DNA of 64,000 nt from Solwaraspora sp. WMMD792 (GTDB lineage: Bacteria; Actinomycetota; Actinomycetes; Mycobacteriales; Micromonosporaceae). Position numbers and translations under genes: made by a program. The stretch spans positions 2,170,001 to 2,234,000 of the forward strand of contig NZ_JARUBH010000009.1 in the NCBI RefSeq assembly GCF_029626105.1, written 5' to 3'. Shown in pieces: positions 7,918-18,244 of the stretch. The stretch's first letter is position 1, and every line of letters starts with the position of its first letter. The notes under the pieces are model-generated. The model was not told the origin of the DNA. It did not search any database and saw nothing but the letters and a program-made list of their open reading frames with translations.

Positions 7918-9084
7918 TCACTGCGGTGTGCCCGGTCGGGGGACGTGGCTGAGGAACACGACGCCGTCGACCGTGTCGAGCTGCGCCGGGTCCAGCGGGA
8001 AGTAGGCGAAGTCCGGGCTGACCCGTGGCACGGCTGCGGTGAGCGCCCGGGCCAGTCGGCGGGCGTCGACGAGGCAGGTCTCCCACGGCAGCGTGGCGAG
8101 GGCACCTTCGACGGTGTCCGGCGGTGGGGCGTCGTCGCCGAGGGTGCCGAGGGCGGAGGCCAGGTAGGCGTACCGGTCGCCGAGGCGGGCCGCGGTGATC
8201 GCGCCCGTGCTCCACATCCGCAGTTGCTGGTCGCCGAACGACATGACGCTGCGGGTGCGCTGCAGGTGCAGGTTGTGGGCGAAGACCAGGGCGGGGCCGT
8301 GGCCGGCGACGGCCCGTAGGTTGGCGGCCATCATCGCGTCCCGCAGCGCCGACAGCCGGGCGATCCTGGCGGGGGACGGGTCGGCCATCGCGTGGTGGTA
8401 GCGGAGCAGACCGACGGCGGTACGCCCGTACAGTTCCGCCCGTTCGCGGTCGGTGGGGCTCAGCTGCGGTGTCTGGGTGTCGAGTAGGGCCAGCAGGTCG
8501 TCGGTGATCAGCCGGAGCTGCTGGGCGTCGGTGGACCGGCCGATCGACCGGGACGGGTCGGTGACGGTGGCCGGGTCGGACCAGCGGTCGTCCGGGCCGA
8601 GCAGGGTGTCGAGGGTGTCCCGGGTGCCGGGCGGCGGGTCGTCGAGCAGGTCGTACAGGCCGGTGAGCGCCTGGCGTGGGCTGGCCGCCCAGTACTCCAG
8701 GGGGCCGTCGAAGCCGTGGAACCGTAGTTTGTCGTCGTGGCCGTCGTTGTAGGCCCGCATCCAGCTCACCAGGTCGCGGTTGGCCGGTGAGGTGCCGAAC
8801 TGGTGGCTGAAGCCGTGGCGCATGACGTCGTCGAGGGTGCCGGTGCCGGTCGTGACGTACTCGTCGACCACGAGGCCCATCAGGCAGTCGCTTTCGACGG
8901 CGATCGACCGGTAGCCCTCGTGTGCGACGAGGTGTCGGAAGATCTCGTTGCGTAGCTGGCCGAGTTCCTCCACGAAGTGCCGTGCCTCGCCGAGGCCGAG
9001 CAGCAGGGGTCGGGCGGGCAGCGACCGCAGGAATGCCGAGATGCCGGCGGCGTCGGCGGGTCGAGCGGTGTCCGTGATATCCAT
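7918..9084 (-). CDS. Erythromycin esterase family protein
   Basis: Protein of 388 residues of the erythromycin-esterase (EreA/EreB-like) family, whose studied members hydrolyse the macrolide lactone ring. Many relatives have other or unknown substrates. Family blocks are visible: LLGLGEARHFVEELGQLRNEIFRHLVAHEGY at the N-terminus with the conserved GEAxHxxxE pattern, then AVESD, LRFHGFDGPLEYW, ALVFAHNLHLQR and the C-terminal PRVSPDFAYFPLDP. The ATG at this start abuts a perfect palindrome; a GTG 14 codons upstream would put the palindrome inside the gene. It is divergent from a TioE-type MerR regulator. Confidence 0.8.
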   Translation of the reverse strand: MDITDTARPADAAGISAFLRSLPARPLLLGLGEARHFVEELGQLRNEIFRHLVAHEGYRSIAVESDCLMGLVVDEYVTTGTGTLDDVMRHGFSHQFGTSPANRDLVSWMRAYNDGHDDKLRFHGFDGPLEYWAASPRQALTGLYDLLDDPPPGTRDTLDTLLGPDDRWSDPATVTDPSRSIGRSTDAQQLRLITDDLLALLDTQTPQLSPTDRERAELYGRTAVGLLRYHHAMADPSPARIARLSALRDAMMAANLRAVAGHGPALVFAHNLHLQRTRSVMSFGDQQLRMWSTGAITAARLGDRYAYLASALGTLGDDAPPPDTVEGALATLPWETCLVDARRLARALTAAVPRVSPDFAYFPLDPAQLDTVDGVVFLSHVPRPGTPQ

Positions 9085-9109
9085 TCCTTCAACGGTATCG
9101 TTGAAGGAA
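9084..9109. promoter_or_regulatory. Perfect 11-bp palindrome between esterase and MerR genes
   Basis: Arms 9084-9094 and 9099-9109 are perfectly complementary with a 4-nt spacer, giving a 26-bp dyad of the size bound by MerR-family dimers. It lies at the very start of the esterase gene and about 70 bp before the divergent MerR gene. Control of both genes by that MerR protein is inferred. Confidence 0.65.
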
Positions 9110-9175
9110 CGGTGTAAGGTTTTCACGCGTCTGACGCTGTCACGTCGGGGTGAACCCTCAAAGGTTGTGGTATCT

Positions 9176-9892
9176 GTGCGGCCGGTGGACCTGGCGCGGG
9201 AGCACGGTTTGTCCCCTCAGGCGGTGCGCAACTACGAGCAGGCCGGTGTCCTACCGGCGGCCGCGCGTACCGCCGCGGGCTACCGGGTCTACACGCCGGT
9301 GCACGCGCAGGCGTTGCGGGCGTTCGTCGCGTTGGTGGCCGGGCACGGTCACGCCACGGCGACGGCGATCATGCGGGCGGTGAACCGGGGTGCCGTCGAC
9401 GAGGCGCTGCGACTTGTCGACGACAGCCACTGCCAGTTGGTCGAGGACCGGCGTACCGTGCAGGCGGTCGAGGTCGCGCTGCGTGATCTGGCGCCGGTCG
9501 CGCCCGAGCGCGGCGGGACGTTCATCGGCCCGTTGGCGGCCCGGCTCGGTCTGCGCCCGGCCACCCTGCGTGCGTGGGAGGCCGCCGGTCTGGTCCGGCC
9601 GGGCCGGGACCGGCGGACCGGGTACCGGGTCTACGACGCCGCCGACGTGCGGGACGTGATGCTGGTCCACCAGTTGCGCCGGGGTGGCCATCTGCTGGCG
9701 CAGATCGCGCCGTTGATCACCCAGGTCCGTTCGGCCGGTGGCGTCGCCCCGCTGGAGTCGACGCTGCGTGTCTGGCGGGACCGGTTGTCCGCGCGGGGCC
9801 GGGCGATGCTCGCCGGTGCCGCCGAACTGGACGCCTTTCTGCGTGTCCGGGCGGCGGCGTCAGCCGGGTCGGCTGCGGGTGGGCCGGACTGA
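9176..9892 (+). CDS. MerR/TioE-type regulator with two HTH domains (paralogue)
   Basis: Regulator of 238 residues with the same two-module design as the 6.5 kb gene: a first HTH at residues 1-40 (RPVDLAREHGLSPQAVRNYEQAGVLP) and a second at about 100-160 (GPLAARLGLRPATLRAWEAAGLVRPGR). The GTG start aligns with the first HTH; the open frame extends far upstream into the divergent esterase and is not coding there. The divergent neighbour and the palindrome between them suggest direct control of the esterase-like gene. The ligand is unknown; a macrolide or other amphipathic drug would fit by analogy only. Confidence 0.82.
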   Translation: MRPVDLAREHGLSPQAVRNYEQAGVLPAAARTAAGYRVYTPVHAQALRAFVALVAGHGHATATAIMRAVNRGAVDEALRLVDDSHCQLVEDRRTVQAVEVALRDLAPVAPERGGTFIGPLAARLGLRPATLRAWEAAGLVRPGRDRRTGYRVYDAADVRDVMLVHQLRRGGHLLAQIAPLITQVRSAGGVAPLESTLRVWRDRLSARGRAMLAGAAELDAFLRVRAAASAGSAAGGPD

Positions 9893-9941
9893 TTTTCGGT
9901 GGCCCGGGTCGCCCGGTGCGGGTCAGACTCGTCCGGTGTCG

Positions 9942-10685
9942 ATGTTCGACGATCTGATCGCCGAGGCTTCGGCGGTGCCGGTGGCGGGCTGGGACTTCTC
10001 CTGGTTCGCCGGCCGGGCCACCGAGCAGCGGCCGTCCTGGGGGTACGCGCGGCTGCTGGGCCGTCAGATGGCGGAGGCGCGGCGGGCGGTGGATTTGCAG
10101 ACCGGTGGCGGCGAGGTGCTGGCCGGCATCGCGTCGGCGCCGCCGCTGCTGGTGGCGACGGAGGGCTGGCCGCCGAACGTGGCCGTGGCGCGGCGGCGGC
10201 TGGCGCCGCTGGGTGCGCATGTGGTCCGCGCGGCGCAGGCCGGCGGGCTGCCGTTGCGGTCCGGTTGTTTCGACCTGGTGGTGAGCCGGCATCCGACGGT
10301 GGTGCGCTGGTCGGAGGTGGCGCGGGTGCTGGTGCCGGGCGGGGCGTACCTGTCCCAGCAGATCGGCCCGGACTCGGTAGGTGAGCTGCGGGCGGCGTTG
10401 GGGGTGTCGGTGCCGCCGCGTGCCGATCAGCGTCCGGACCGGGTGCGGGACGCGGCGACGGCGGCCGGTCTGGACGTGGTGGACCTGCGGATGGAGTCGC
10501 TGCGGGTGGAGTTCTTCGACATCGCCGCGGTGGTCGTGTTCCTGCGGAAGGTGGTGTGGACGGTGCCGGGTTTCACGGTGGACCGCTACCGGGGTCAGTT
10601 GGCGGCGCTGCACCGCAGGATCTGCGCCGAGGGGGTGTTCGTGGCGTACTCGCGGCGGGTGCTGGTGCGGGCGTACCGGCGGTGA
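9942..10685 (+). CDS. SAM-dependent methyltransferase-like protein
   Basis: Protein of 247 residues with a class I methyltransferase fold. It has a motif-I-like strand (RRAVDLQTGGGEVLAGI), a second strand ending in ATEGWPPNVAVAR, LRSGCFDLVVSRHPTVVRW and the post-motif strand VARVLVPGGAYLSQQ. The N-terminus contains WDFSWFAGRATEQRPSWGYARLL, typical of a subgroup of Methyltransf_11 proteins. Motif I has a Gly-rich but atypical TGGGE, so activity is likely but not certain. It starts 49 bp after the MerR gene on the same strand. Confidence 0.72.
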   Translation: MFDDLIAEASAVPVAGWDFSWFAGRATEQRPSWGYARLLGRQMAEARRAVDLQTGGGEVLAGIASAPPLLVATEGWPPNVAVARRRLAPLGAHVVRAAQAGGLPLRSGCFDLVVSRHPTVVRWSEVARVLVPGGAYLSQQIGPDSVGELRAALGVSVPPRADQRPDRVRDAATAAGLDVVDLRMESLRVEFFDIAAVVVFLRKVVWTVPGFTVDRYRGQLAALHRRICAEGVFVAYSRRVLVRAYRR

Positions 10686-10710
10686 CTGCGATGTGTCAGC
10701 CTGCACTGGA

Positions 10711-11496
10711 TCAGCCGAGCAGGGCACGGGTCCATTGACGTTCGCGGGCCCGGATGTACGCGGCGTCGCGACGCCAGGTCTCGCCGTGGCCTTCGTTCCA
10801 GAGCCGGGTCCACGGCATGGCGCCGGAGGCGGCCTGTGCGGCGAGGAAGTCGTGCATCGACCGGGCCCGGTGGGCGAGCAGCGGCACCAGCGTACGGCGC
10901 TGGTGTTCGTCGAGGCCGTACGCGTCGACGAGGGTCCGTAGCCGGCGGGCGGCGTCGGGGCGCTGCCAGGCGGGGTCGGCGGTCAGCGGCACGAACGCCT
11001 TGGCCGCGTAGGCGAGGTCCCACAGCCGGGTGCCCGGCGCGGCGGTGTCCCAGTCGATGAAGGCCCACCGGTCGCCGGTGACGAGGTTCCAGGGTGCGAG
11101 GTCGTGGTGGACGACGAGGTCGGTGCCGTTGGGTGGAATGAGCCGTCGCCAGACGGCGCCCGGCGGCGGGGTGAAGCCGGCGGCTGCGTCGTGCAGGTCG
11201 CGGATGAGCCGGCCGACCCGACGCAGGGCCGCGTCCGGTCCGAGCAGGTCGAACCGGTCCGGCCAGGGGACCGTACCGGGCAGGTAGGTCAGCACCTCGC
11301 GGCCGGTGGTGTCGATGCCGAGCGGTCGGGGCGCGCCGTCGAAGCCGACGTCGTGCAGGTGGGTGAGGAAGGCGTGCACGGCGGGGGTCCACGCGCCGGC
11401 GGGCCGTCGGACGGTGTCGCCGACCCGGACGACGGCGGCGGCGACGTTACCGCCGGTCAACGGCTGCTCGGGTGGGGTGTCGGCGGGGGTGGGCAC
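10711..11496 (-). CDS. Aminoglycoside phosphotransferase (APH) family protein
   Basis: Kinase-like protein of 261 residues with the APH catalytic loop VVHHDLAPWNLV and the metal-binding segment WAFIDWDTAAPGTRLWDLAYAAK. These correspond to the HxDxxxxN and DxD motifs of the choline/aminoglycoside-kinase fold. The N-terminal Lys region is weak (VVRVGDTVRRPAGAW). The family covers antibiotic, sugar, choline and unknown substrates, so resistance cannot be assumed. It is one of four APH-like genes in the window. Confidence 0.78.
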   Translation of the reverse strand: MPTPADTPPEQPLTGGNVAAAVVRVGDTVRRPAGAWTPAVHAFLTHLHDVGFDGAPRPLGIDTTGREVLTYLPGTVPWPDRFDLLGPDAALRRVGRLIRDLHDAAAGFTPPPGAVWRRLIPPNGTDLVVHHDLAPWNLVTGDRWAFIDWDTAAPGTRLWDLAYAAKAFVPLTADPAWQRPDAARRLRTLVDAYGLDEHQRRTLVPLLAHRARSMHDFLAAQAASGAMPWTRLWNEGHGETWRRDAAYIRARERQWTRALLG

Positions 11497-11538
11497 GGCG
11501 GGTGATCCTGCCGTCCGGCGTCGACCCGGTCCACCGGT

Positions 11539-11558
11539 TTGTCCCGTGTACGGGACAA
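11539..11558. promoter_or_regulatory. Palindrome upstream of hsp20
   Basis: Perfect 9-bp arms (11539-11547 and 11550-11558) with a 2-nt centre. It lies just upstream of the predicted hsp20 -35 element and about 43 bp before the divergent phosphotransferase start. It is a plausible operator for either gene. Confidence 0.4.
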
Positions 11559-11559
11559 C

Positions 11560-11588
11560 TTGACGGCGCCAGAGTTGCGCGCTATAGC
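11560..11588 (+). promoter_or_regulatory. Predicted hsp20 promoter
   Basis: TTGACG (11560-11565) and TATAGC (11583-11588) are separated by 17 bp, a good housekeeping-sigma promoter in an unusually AT-rich patch. Transcription would begin near 11595, immediately before the HAIR-like repeat. Confidence 0.6.
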
Positions 11589-11597
11589 TATAAGTAA

Positions 11598-11618
11598 GTT
11601 GAGTCTGCGGGGCTCAAC
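11598..11618. promoter_or_regulatory. HAIR-like HspR operator before hsp20
   Basis: GTTGAGT-N7-GCTCAAC matches the HAIR consensus CTTGAGT-N7-ACTCAAG at 11 of 14 fixed positions with the exact 7-nt spacing. Longer complementary arms run from 11596-11603 to 11613-11620. It sits at the predicted transcription start, where HspR binding would repress. Confidence 0.6.
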
Positions 11619-11666
11619 TTGAGGTAGCGAGTAGCGAGAAGCCCGCACCCGTGAGGAGGTCCGACC

Positions 11667-12092
11667 ATGTTGATGCGCACCGACCCGTTCCGGGAGATCG
11701 ACCGGATCGCCGAGCAGTTCTTCGGCACCACCGCCCGTCCGGCCGTCATGCACCTGGACGCCTACCGCGACGGCGACTGGTTCTACGCCGCGTTCGACCT
11801 GCCCGGCGTCGACCCGGACAGCATCGAGTGCACCGTGGAACGCAACGTGCTGACGGTGCGCGCCCAGCGCCACCGCCCCTCCGGCGACAAGGTCGAACTC
11901 GTCGCCGCCGAACGGCCGATGGGCACGTTCACCCGGCAGCTGTTCCTCGGCGACACCCTCGACACCGACAAGCTGGAGGCCGGCTACGAGGCCGGCGTGC
12001 TGACCCTGCGGATCCCGGTGGCGGAGCGCGCCAAGCCGCGCCGGGTCTCGATCAGCGTCGGCGACAACGGCCGCCGGCAGCTCAGCAACTGA
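11667..12092 (+). CDS. Hsp20/alpha-crystallin small heat-shock protein
   Basis: ATP-independent holdase chaperone of 141 residues. The alpha-crystallin domain spans roughly residues 30-130. It includes the DGDWFYAAFDLPGVDPDSIEC segment, the VLTVRAQR strand and the conserved GxLTxxxP motif as AGVLTLRIPV. The N-terminal arm (MRTDPFREIDRIAEQFFG) is typical. The ATG is preceded by GGAGGT at good spacing. The upstream promoter and HAIR-like repeat point to HspR-type heat-shock control, as for hsp18 genes in other actinobacteria. It ends at a strong hairpin. Confidence 0.93.
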   Translation: MLMRTDPFREIDRIAEQFFGTTARPAVMHLDAYRDGDWFYAAFDLPGVDPDSIECTVERNVLTVRAQRHRPSGDKVELVAAERPMGTFTRQLFLGDTLDTDKLEAGYEAGVLTLRIPVAERAKPRRVSISVGDNGRRQLSN

Positions 12093-12104
12093 AACCCAGT
12101 TGAC

Positions 12105-12136
12105 CGAGTCCCCGCCCGACGCCGGGCGGGGACTCG
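12105..12136 (+). terminator. Terminator hairpin after hsp20
   Basis: Perfect 14-bp stem (12105-12118 and 12123-12136) with a 4-nt loop, 12 bp after the hsp20 stop codon. Confidence 0.8.
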
Positions 12137-12204
12137 TCGTGTCCGGCGGGGGACAAGCAGGGAAACGCCTCGCGCGGGTGTCGCCGGCCGGGCATCCTGG
12201 GAAG

Positions 12205-13029
12205 ATGATCGACCCCCGGTTGACCGGGCACGTCGCGATCGTGACCGGCGCGAACCAGGGCATCGGCGCGGCGATCGCGCTCGCCCTGGCCACCCAGGGC
12301 ACCGCGGTGCTCGCCGCGTACCTGCGGATGGACCCGTCCCCCTACGCCGACGATCCGTCTTTTCCCGCCCAGTACGGGCGGGTCCGCGCCCAGGACGCCC
12401 GCAGCGTCGTCGACCGGATCGTCGCCGCCGGCGGCAAGGCGGTGGCCGTGGAGGCCGACCTGGCGGATCCGGCCACCCCGGCCCGGCTGTTCGACGAGGC
12501 GGCGGCCTCGTTCGGCCCGGTCGACATCCTGGTCAACAACGCCAGCGGCTGGCTCAGCGACACGTTCCGGCCGGACACCCGGGACCGGTTCGGCCGGCCG
12601 TTGACCCACGTCGACGCCGGCACCTTCGACCGCCAGTTCGCCGTCGACGCCCGCGCCCCGGCGTTGCTGATCGCCGAGTTCGCCCGCCGGCACCTTGCCC
12701 GCAAGTCCAACTGGGGGCGGATCGTCGGGTTGACCTCCGGCGGCCCGCACGGCTTCCCCGAGGAGGTGTCGTACGGGGCGGCCAAGGCCGCGCAGGAGAA
12801 CTACACCATGTCGGCCGCCGCCGAACTCGCCCCGTACGGGGTGACCGCGAACATGGTGCAGCCGCCGGTCACCGACACCGGCTGGGTGACGCCGGAGGTG
12901 GAGAAGCAGATCACCGGTTCGAGTCCGCTGAGCCGCATCGCCCGCCCGGAGGACGTCGCCGAGGTCGTCACCCTGCTGGCCTCGCACCAGGCCCGTTACG
13001 TGACCGGCCAGATCGTCCGGATGTCCTGA
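12205..13029 (+). CDS. SDR family oxidoreductase
   Basis: Short-chain dehydrogenase/reductase of 274 residues. The cofactor motif TGANQGIG (14-21), the NNASG motif (111-115), the catalytic Ser178 and the Y190xxxK194 pair (YGAAK) are all in place. The start is set at MIDPRLTGHVAIVTG, the normal SDR N-terminus; the frame runs on upstream through the hsp20 terminator and is not coding there. A stretch between beta4 and the NNAG-type motif is standard. The substrate is unknown. The closest annotation style would be a FabG-like 3-oxoacyl reductase. Confidence 0.87.
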   Translation: MIDPRLTGHVAIVTGANQGIGAAIALALATQGTAVLAAYLRMDPSPYADDPSFPAQYGRVRAQDARSVVDRIVAAGGKAVAVEADLADPATPARLFDEAAASFGPVDILVNNASGWLSDTFRPDTRDRFGRPLTHVDAGTFDRQFAVDARAPALLIAEFARRHLARKSNWGRIVGLTSGGPHGFPEEVSYGAAKAAQENYTMSAAAELAPYGVTANMVQPPVTDTGWVTPEVEKQITGSSPLSRIARPEDVAEVVTLLASHQARYVTGQIVRMS

Positions 13030-13146
13030 CCGCGCCGCACCGCAGGTCGCGACCGCCGCAGGCCGGCCGAGGTCACCTACAGCGCGGAAAGATCACGTAC
13101 GGCGTTTCGGCGTCGCCGGCGGCACCGGCTTTGGCATCCTGCTGCG

Positions 13147-14160
13147 ATGCGTCACCCCACCACCCCCGGTCTCGTCCCCCGGCCGGTCAACCGCGGCCTG
13201 ACCGCCGCCACCGCCCCGGTCGACTTCACCGAGGCATGGCTGCGTAACCGTCGGCTGTCCGAGCACACCCGGGCCGCCTACCGCCGGGACGTGACCGGCT
13301 GGTTGTCGTGGTGCACCGCCACCGGGCTCGACCCGCTGCAGGCGTCGTTCCTGGACGTCAACGCCTACGCCCGGGCGTTGGAGGCCACCGTCGATCCGCG
13401 CAGCGGCCGGCTGCTGACCCCGGCGACGGTGGCCCGCAAACTGTCCGCCATGTCCAGCTGGTACGCGTTCCTGGTGCGGCTGCGGGCGGTGCCGGCCAAC
13501 CCGGTCACCGACGCGGACCGGCCGCGGATCGACCGGGACCATTCGGCGACCGTCGGGTTGAGCCCCGACCAGGTCGACGCGCTGTTCGCGGCGGCCCGCG
13601 CCGACACCGGGGCGAGCGGTCCGCGCAACCTCGCCGTGCTGGCGTTGCTGGCCGACCTGGGGCTGCGTGTCGGTGAACTGGTCAGCCTGGACGTCGCCGA
13701 CGTCGGCGACGAGCGGGGGCACCGCAGTGTCCGGTTCGTCGGCAAGGGCGGCCGGGCCCGTCGCCGGGCGCTGGCGCCGGACACCGCGGCGGCGCTCGAC
13801 GCGTACCTGGCCGTCCGGGCCCGGGCCGCCGGTGTCGCGGCCGATGCGCTCGACGGCCCGCTGCTGACCACCGCCAGCGGCGCGCGGCTGGACCGGCACG
13901 CCGTGTTCCGGCTGGTCCGGCGGCTGGCCCGGACCGCCGGTCTGCCGGCGTGGGACCGGCTGTCGCCGCACTCGCTGCGGCACGCGTTCGCCACCACCGC
14001 CCGCGCCGAAGGGGTGCCGCTGGAGGACGTGCAGGACGCGATGGGGCACGCCGATCCACGGACCACCCGCCGGTACGACCGGGACCGGTACAACCTGGAC
14101 CGGGATCCGGCGTACCGGATCGCGGCGGCGCGGGCGGCCCGCGCCGCCGCGTCCGGCTGA
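13147..14160 (+). CDS. Tyrosine recombinase/integrase (XerC/D-like)
   Basis: Site-specific recombinase of 337 residues. The N-terminal SAM-like core-binding domain (about 25-125, LSEHTRAAYRRDVTGWLSW) precedes the catalytic domain with the full set R174 (GLRVGEL), K200 (GKGGRARRR), H275/R278 (SPHSLRH), H301 (GHADPRTT) and nucleophile Y310. No excisionase, att-site repeat, tRNA or other mobile gene is adjacent, so it looks like a solitary Xer-like or orphan integrase rather than part of an intact element. It may resolve chromosome dimers or be a relic of an integrated element. Confidence 0.9.
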   Translation: MRHPTTPGLVPRPVNRGLTAATAPVDFTEAWLRNRRLSEHTRAAYRRDVTGWLSWCTATGLDPLQASFLDVNAYARALEATVDPRSGRLLTPATVARKLSAMSSWYAFLVRLRAVPANPVTDADRPRIDRDHSATVGLSPDQVDALFAAARADTGASGPRNLAVLALLADLGLRVGELVSLDVADVGDERGHRSVRFVGKGGRARRRALAPDTAAALDAYLAVRARAAGVAADALDGPLLTTASGARLDRHAVFRLVRRLARTAGLPAWDRLSPHSLRHAFATTARAEGVPLEDVQDAMGHADPRTTRRYDRDRYNLDRDPAYRIAAARAARAAASG

Positions 14161-14182
14161 GCGTCTCACCGGATCCGGCAGG

Positions 14183-15187
14183 TCACCGTTGCCGCTGCTG
14201 GTCGTCGTGGCCGCGCAGCGAACCGGCGTGGGCACGGGCGCTCGGGTCGCGGCGGACCTTGACCAGGCTGGCGACGACGGTGACGGTGAGGATCACCAGG
14301 ATCAGCCCCAGCGACACCGGTGTCTGCACCTCGGGGACCCGGTCGTCGAGGGTGTGCCCCCAGTGCAGCACCAGCTTGACGCCGATCAGCGCGAGCACCA
14401 GCGCCAGCCCGGTGGACAGGTAGACCAGCCGGTCCAGCAGGCCTTTCACCAGGAAGAACAGGGCCCGCAGCCCGATCAGGGCGAAGGCGTTGGCGACGAA
14501 GACGATGTACGGCTGCTGGGTGACACCGAACACGGCGGGGATCGAGTCGAGGGCGAACAGCAGGTCGGTGCTGCCGATCGCGATCAGCACGATGAACAGT
14601 GGGGTGACGACGCGGCGACCGTCGACGCGGGTGACGAGCCGACCGTCGACGTAGTCAGGTGTCACCGGCAGCACCCGGCGGGTGGCGCGGACCAGCACGT
14701 TGTCGTCGACCTGCGGGTCCTCGTTGCGGTGCCGGAACAACTGCACGGCGGTGAAGATCAGCAGCAGGCCGAAGACGAGGAACATGAAGGAGAACAGGTT
14801 CAGCAGGGTGGCGCCGGCGGCGATGAAGATCGCCCGCATGATCAGCGCGGCGATGATGCCGAAGGTGAGCACCTTGTGCTGGTGTTCCTCGGGAACGGCG
14901 AAGGTGCTGATGATGATGACGAAGACGAACAGGTTGTCGACGGACAGGCTCTTCTCCACCAGGTAGCCGGCGAAGTACTCGGTGCCGTAGCCGCCGCCGG
15001 CCCAGGCCATGAACACCAGGCCGAACACGACGGCGACCGCGACGTAGAACACCGACCAGGCGACCGCCTCACCGAAGCCGACGGCGTGCGGTCGGATCGC
15101 CGCGACCGCCAGGTCGAGGGCGAGCAGCGCGACGATGACGACGATCGTGATGGCCCACACGCCCGGGCCGATCTCCAGCGAACCCAT
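14183..15187 (-). CDS. TerC family integral membrane protein
   Basis: Multi-pass membrane protein of 334 residues. It carries the TerC signature acidic residues in membrane helices (EKSLSVDNLFVFVIIIS and GSTDLLFALDSIPAVFG), around seven to nine hydrophobic segments and a basic/His-rich C-terminal tail. TerC proteins are linked to tellurite resistance and, in several bacteria, to manganese export that metallates secreted enzymes. The ATG before GSLEIGPGVW is the natural start; the frame is open far upstream without coding sense. No ter operon genes are adjacent, which favours the Mn-export-type housekeeping role. That choice is inferred. Confidence 0.9.
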   Translation of the reverse strand: MGSLEIGPGVWAITIVVIVALLALDLAVAAIRPHAVGFGEAVAWSVFYVAVAVVFGLVFMAWAGGGYGTEYFAGYLVEKSLSVDNLFVFVIIISTFAVPEEHQHKVLTFGIIAALIMRAIFIAAGATLLNLFSFMFLVFGLLLIFTAVQLFRHRNEDPQVDDNVLVRATRRVLPVTPDYVDGRLVTRVDGRRVVTPLFIVLIAIGSTDLLFALDSIPAVFGVTQQPYIVFVANAFALIGLRALFFLVKGLLDRLVYLSTGLALVLALIGVKLVLHWGHTLDDRVPEVQTPVSLGLILVILTVTVVASLVKVRRDPSARAHAGSLRGHDDQQRQR

Positions 15188-15284
15188 ATCAGAGATCGTG
15201 CACCCGTCGGCGGCGTCGCGCGCGCCGACACACGCATTGGTGGACAATCCGGGACGTTGCGCTACGATGCCCGGTCGCCGGGAC

Positions 15285-17099
<1,815 letters not shown>

Positions 17100-17129
17100 G
17101 ATGATCGCTCCTCCTCGCCACGCACAGCC

Positions 17130-17148
17130 GTTACTACCCGACAGTAAC
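17130..17148. promoter_or_regulatory. Candidate operator upstream of the AidB-like gene
   Basis: GTTACT (17130-17135) and AGTAAC (17143-17148) form a perfect 6-bp dyad with a 7-nt spacer in the divergent gap between the AidB-like gene and the epimerase gene. Its geometry suits a TetR-type dimer. Confidence 0.4.
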
Positions 17149-17215
17149 CGGTGGTGGGTTTCGCTGGCAGCGTGACGGTCTTCCGCGTCGTCGGGCCGGG
17201 CGGCACAGTGGTGGT

Positions 17216-18235
17216 ATGCGACTGCTGATGCTGGGCGGCACCGGGTTCGTCGGCCGGTGCGTCGTCGAGGACGCGCTGGCGCGCGGCTGGGCGGTCACCC
17301 TGCTGCACCGCGGCCACCGGCCGGCACCGGCCGGCGCACAGGTGGTCGCCGGCGACCGGACGGCCGTCGCCGGCCTCGCCGCGCTGGGCACCGGTGACTG
17401 GGACCTGGCCGTCGACACCTGGGCCGGCGCGCCGTCGGTGGCCCGCGACGCGACCCGGCTGCTACGCGACCGGGTCGGGCACTACACGTACGTGTCGAGC
17501 CGGTCGGTGTACGCGTACCCGCCGCCGGCCGGGCTCGACGAAACCGGGCCGGTGGTCGACGGGTCCGCCGACGACGGCGGCGACGTCCCCTACGCCCGCG
17601 CCAAACGCGGCGGTGAACTCGCCGCGGTCGCCGCCTTCGGTGACCGGGCGCTGCTGGCCCGGGCCGGGCTGATCCTCGGCCCGTACGAGGACGTCGGCCG
17701 GCTGCCGTGGTGGCTGCACCGCGTCGCCCGGGGCGGCGACGTGCCCGCACCCGGGCCGCCCGACCTGCCGCTGCAGTACGTCGACGCCCGGGACCTGGCG
17801 GCCTGGCTGCTCGACGCGGCCGCAGCCAAGCTGTCCGGGCCGTACAACGTGGTCAGCCGGCCCGGCCACACCACGATCGGGGAGCTGCTGGCGGCCTGTG
17901 TACGGGTAACCGGCTCGGCCGCCCGGCTGCGCTGGGTCGACCCGGCGGCGGTCGCCGCCGTCGGGGTCGCGCCCTGGACCGAGCTGCCGGTCTGGCTGCC
18001 CCCGGGCGAGCTGCACGACGCGCTGCACCGTGGTGACGTGTCCCGGGCATTGTCCGCCGGGCTGCGCTGCCGGCCGGTGGCCGAGACCGTCGCCGACACC
18101 TGGGCCTGGCTGGCCAGCGTGGATCACCGTCCGGCGCTGCGTACCGACCTGCCGCCGCTGGGGCTCGGCGCGGGTCAGGAGGCCGCGCTGCTCGCCGCCG
18201 CCGAAGCCGCCGAACCAAATCCGTCCGCCGGCTGA
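17216..18235 (+). CDS. NAD-dependent epimerase/dehydratase family reductase
   Basis: Extended/atypical SDR protein of 339 residues. The dinucleotide-binding motif is GGTGFVG at the very N-terminus ([15 protein letters not shown]). Further family segments are [25 protein letters not shown] and [14 protein letters not shown]. The catalytic YxxxK is present as [10 protein letters not shown]. It resembles the NAD-epimerase group that includes reductases annotated near isoflavone reductases; the substrate is unknown. The final 30 residues are Ala/Glu-rich. It converges on the thymidine kinase gene with a 9 bp gap. Confidence 0.82.
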   Translation: MRLLMLGGTGFVGRCVVEDALARGWAVTLLHRGHRPAPAGAQVVAGDRTAVAGLAALGTGDWDLAVDTWAGAPSVARDATRLLRDRVGHYTYVSSRSVYAYPPPAGLDETGPVVDGSADDGGDVPYARAKRGGELAAVAAFGDRALLARAGLILGPYEDVGRLPWWLHRVARGGDVPAPGPPDLPLQYVDARDLAAWLLDAAAAKLSGPYNVVSRPGHTTIGELLAACVRVTGSAARLRWVDPAAVAAVGVAPWTELPVWLPPGELHDALHRGDVSRALSAGLRCRPVAETVADTWAWLASVDHRPALRTDLPPLGLGAGQEAALLAAAEAAEPNPSAG

Positions 18236-18244
18236 CGTGGTCGG

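Noticed and set aside
13147-14160. Integrated mobile element around the tyrosine recombinase
   Set aside because: No excisionase, direct repeats, tRNA target or phage/plasmid genes were found nearby, so only the solitary recombinase is reported.
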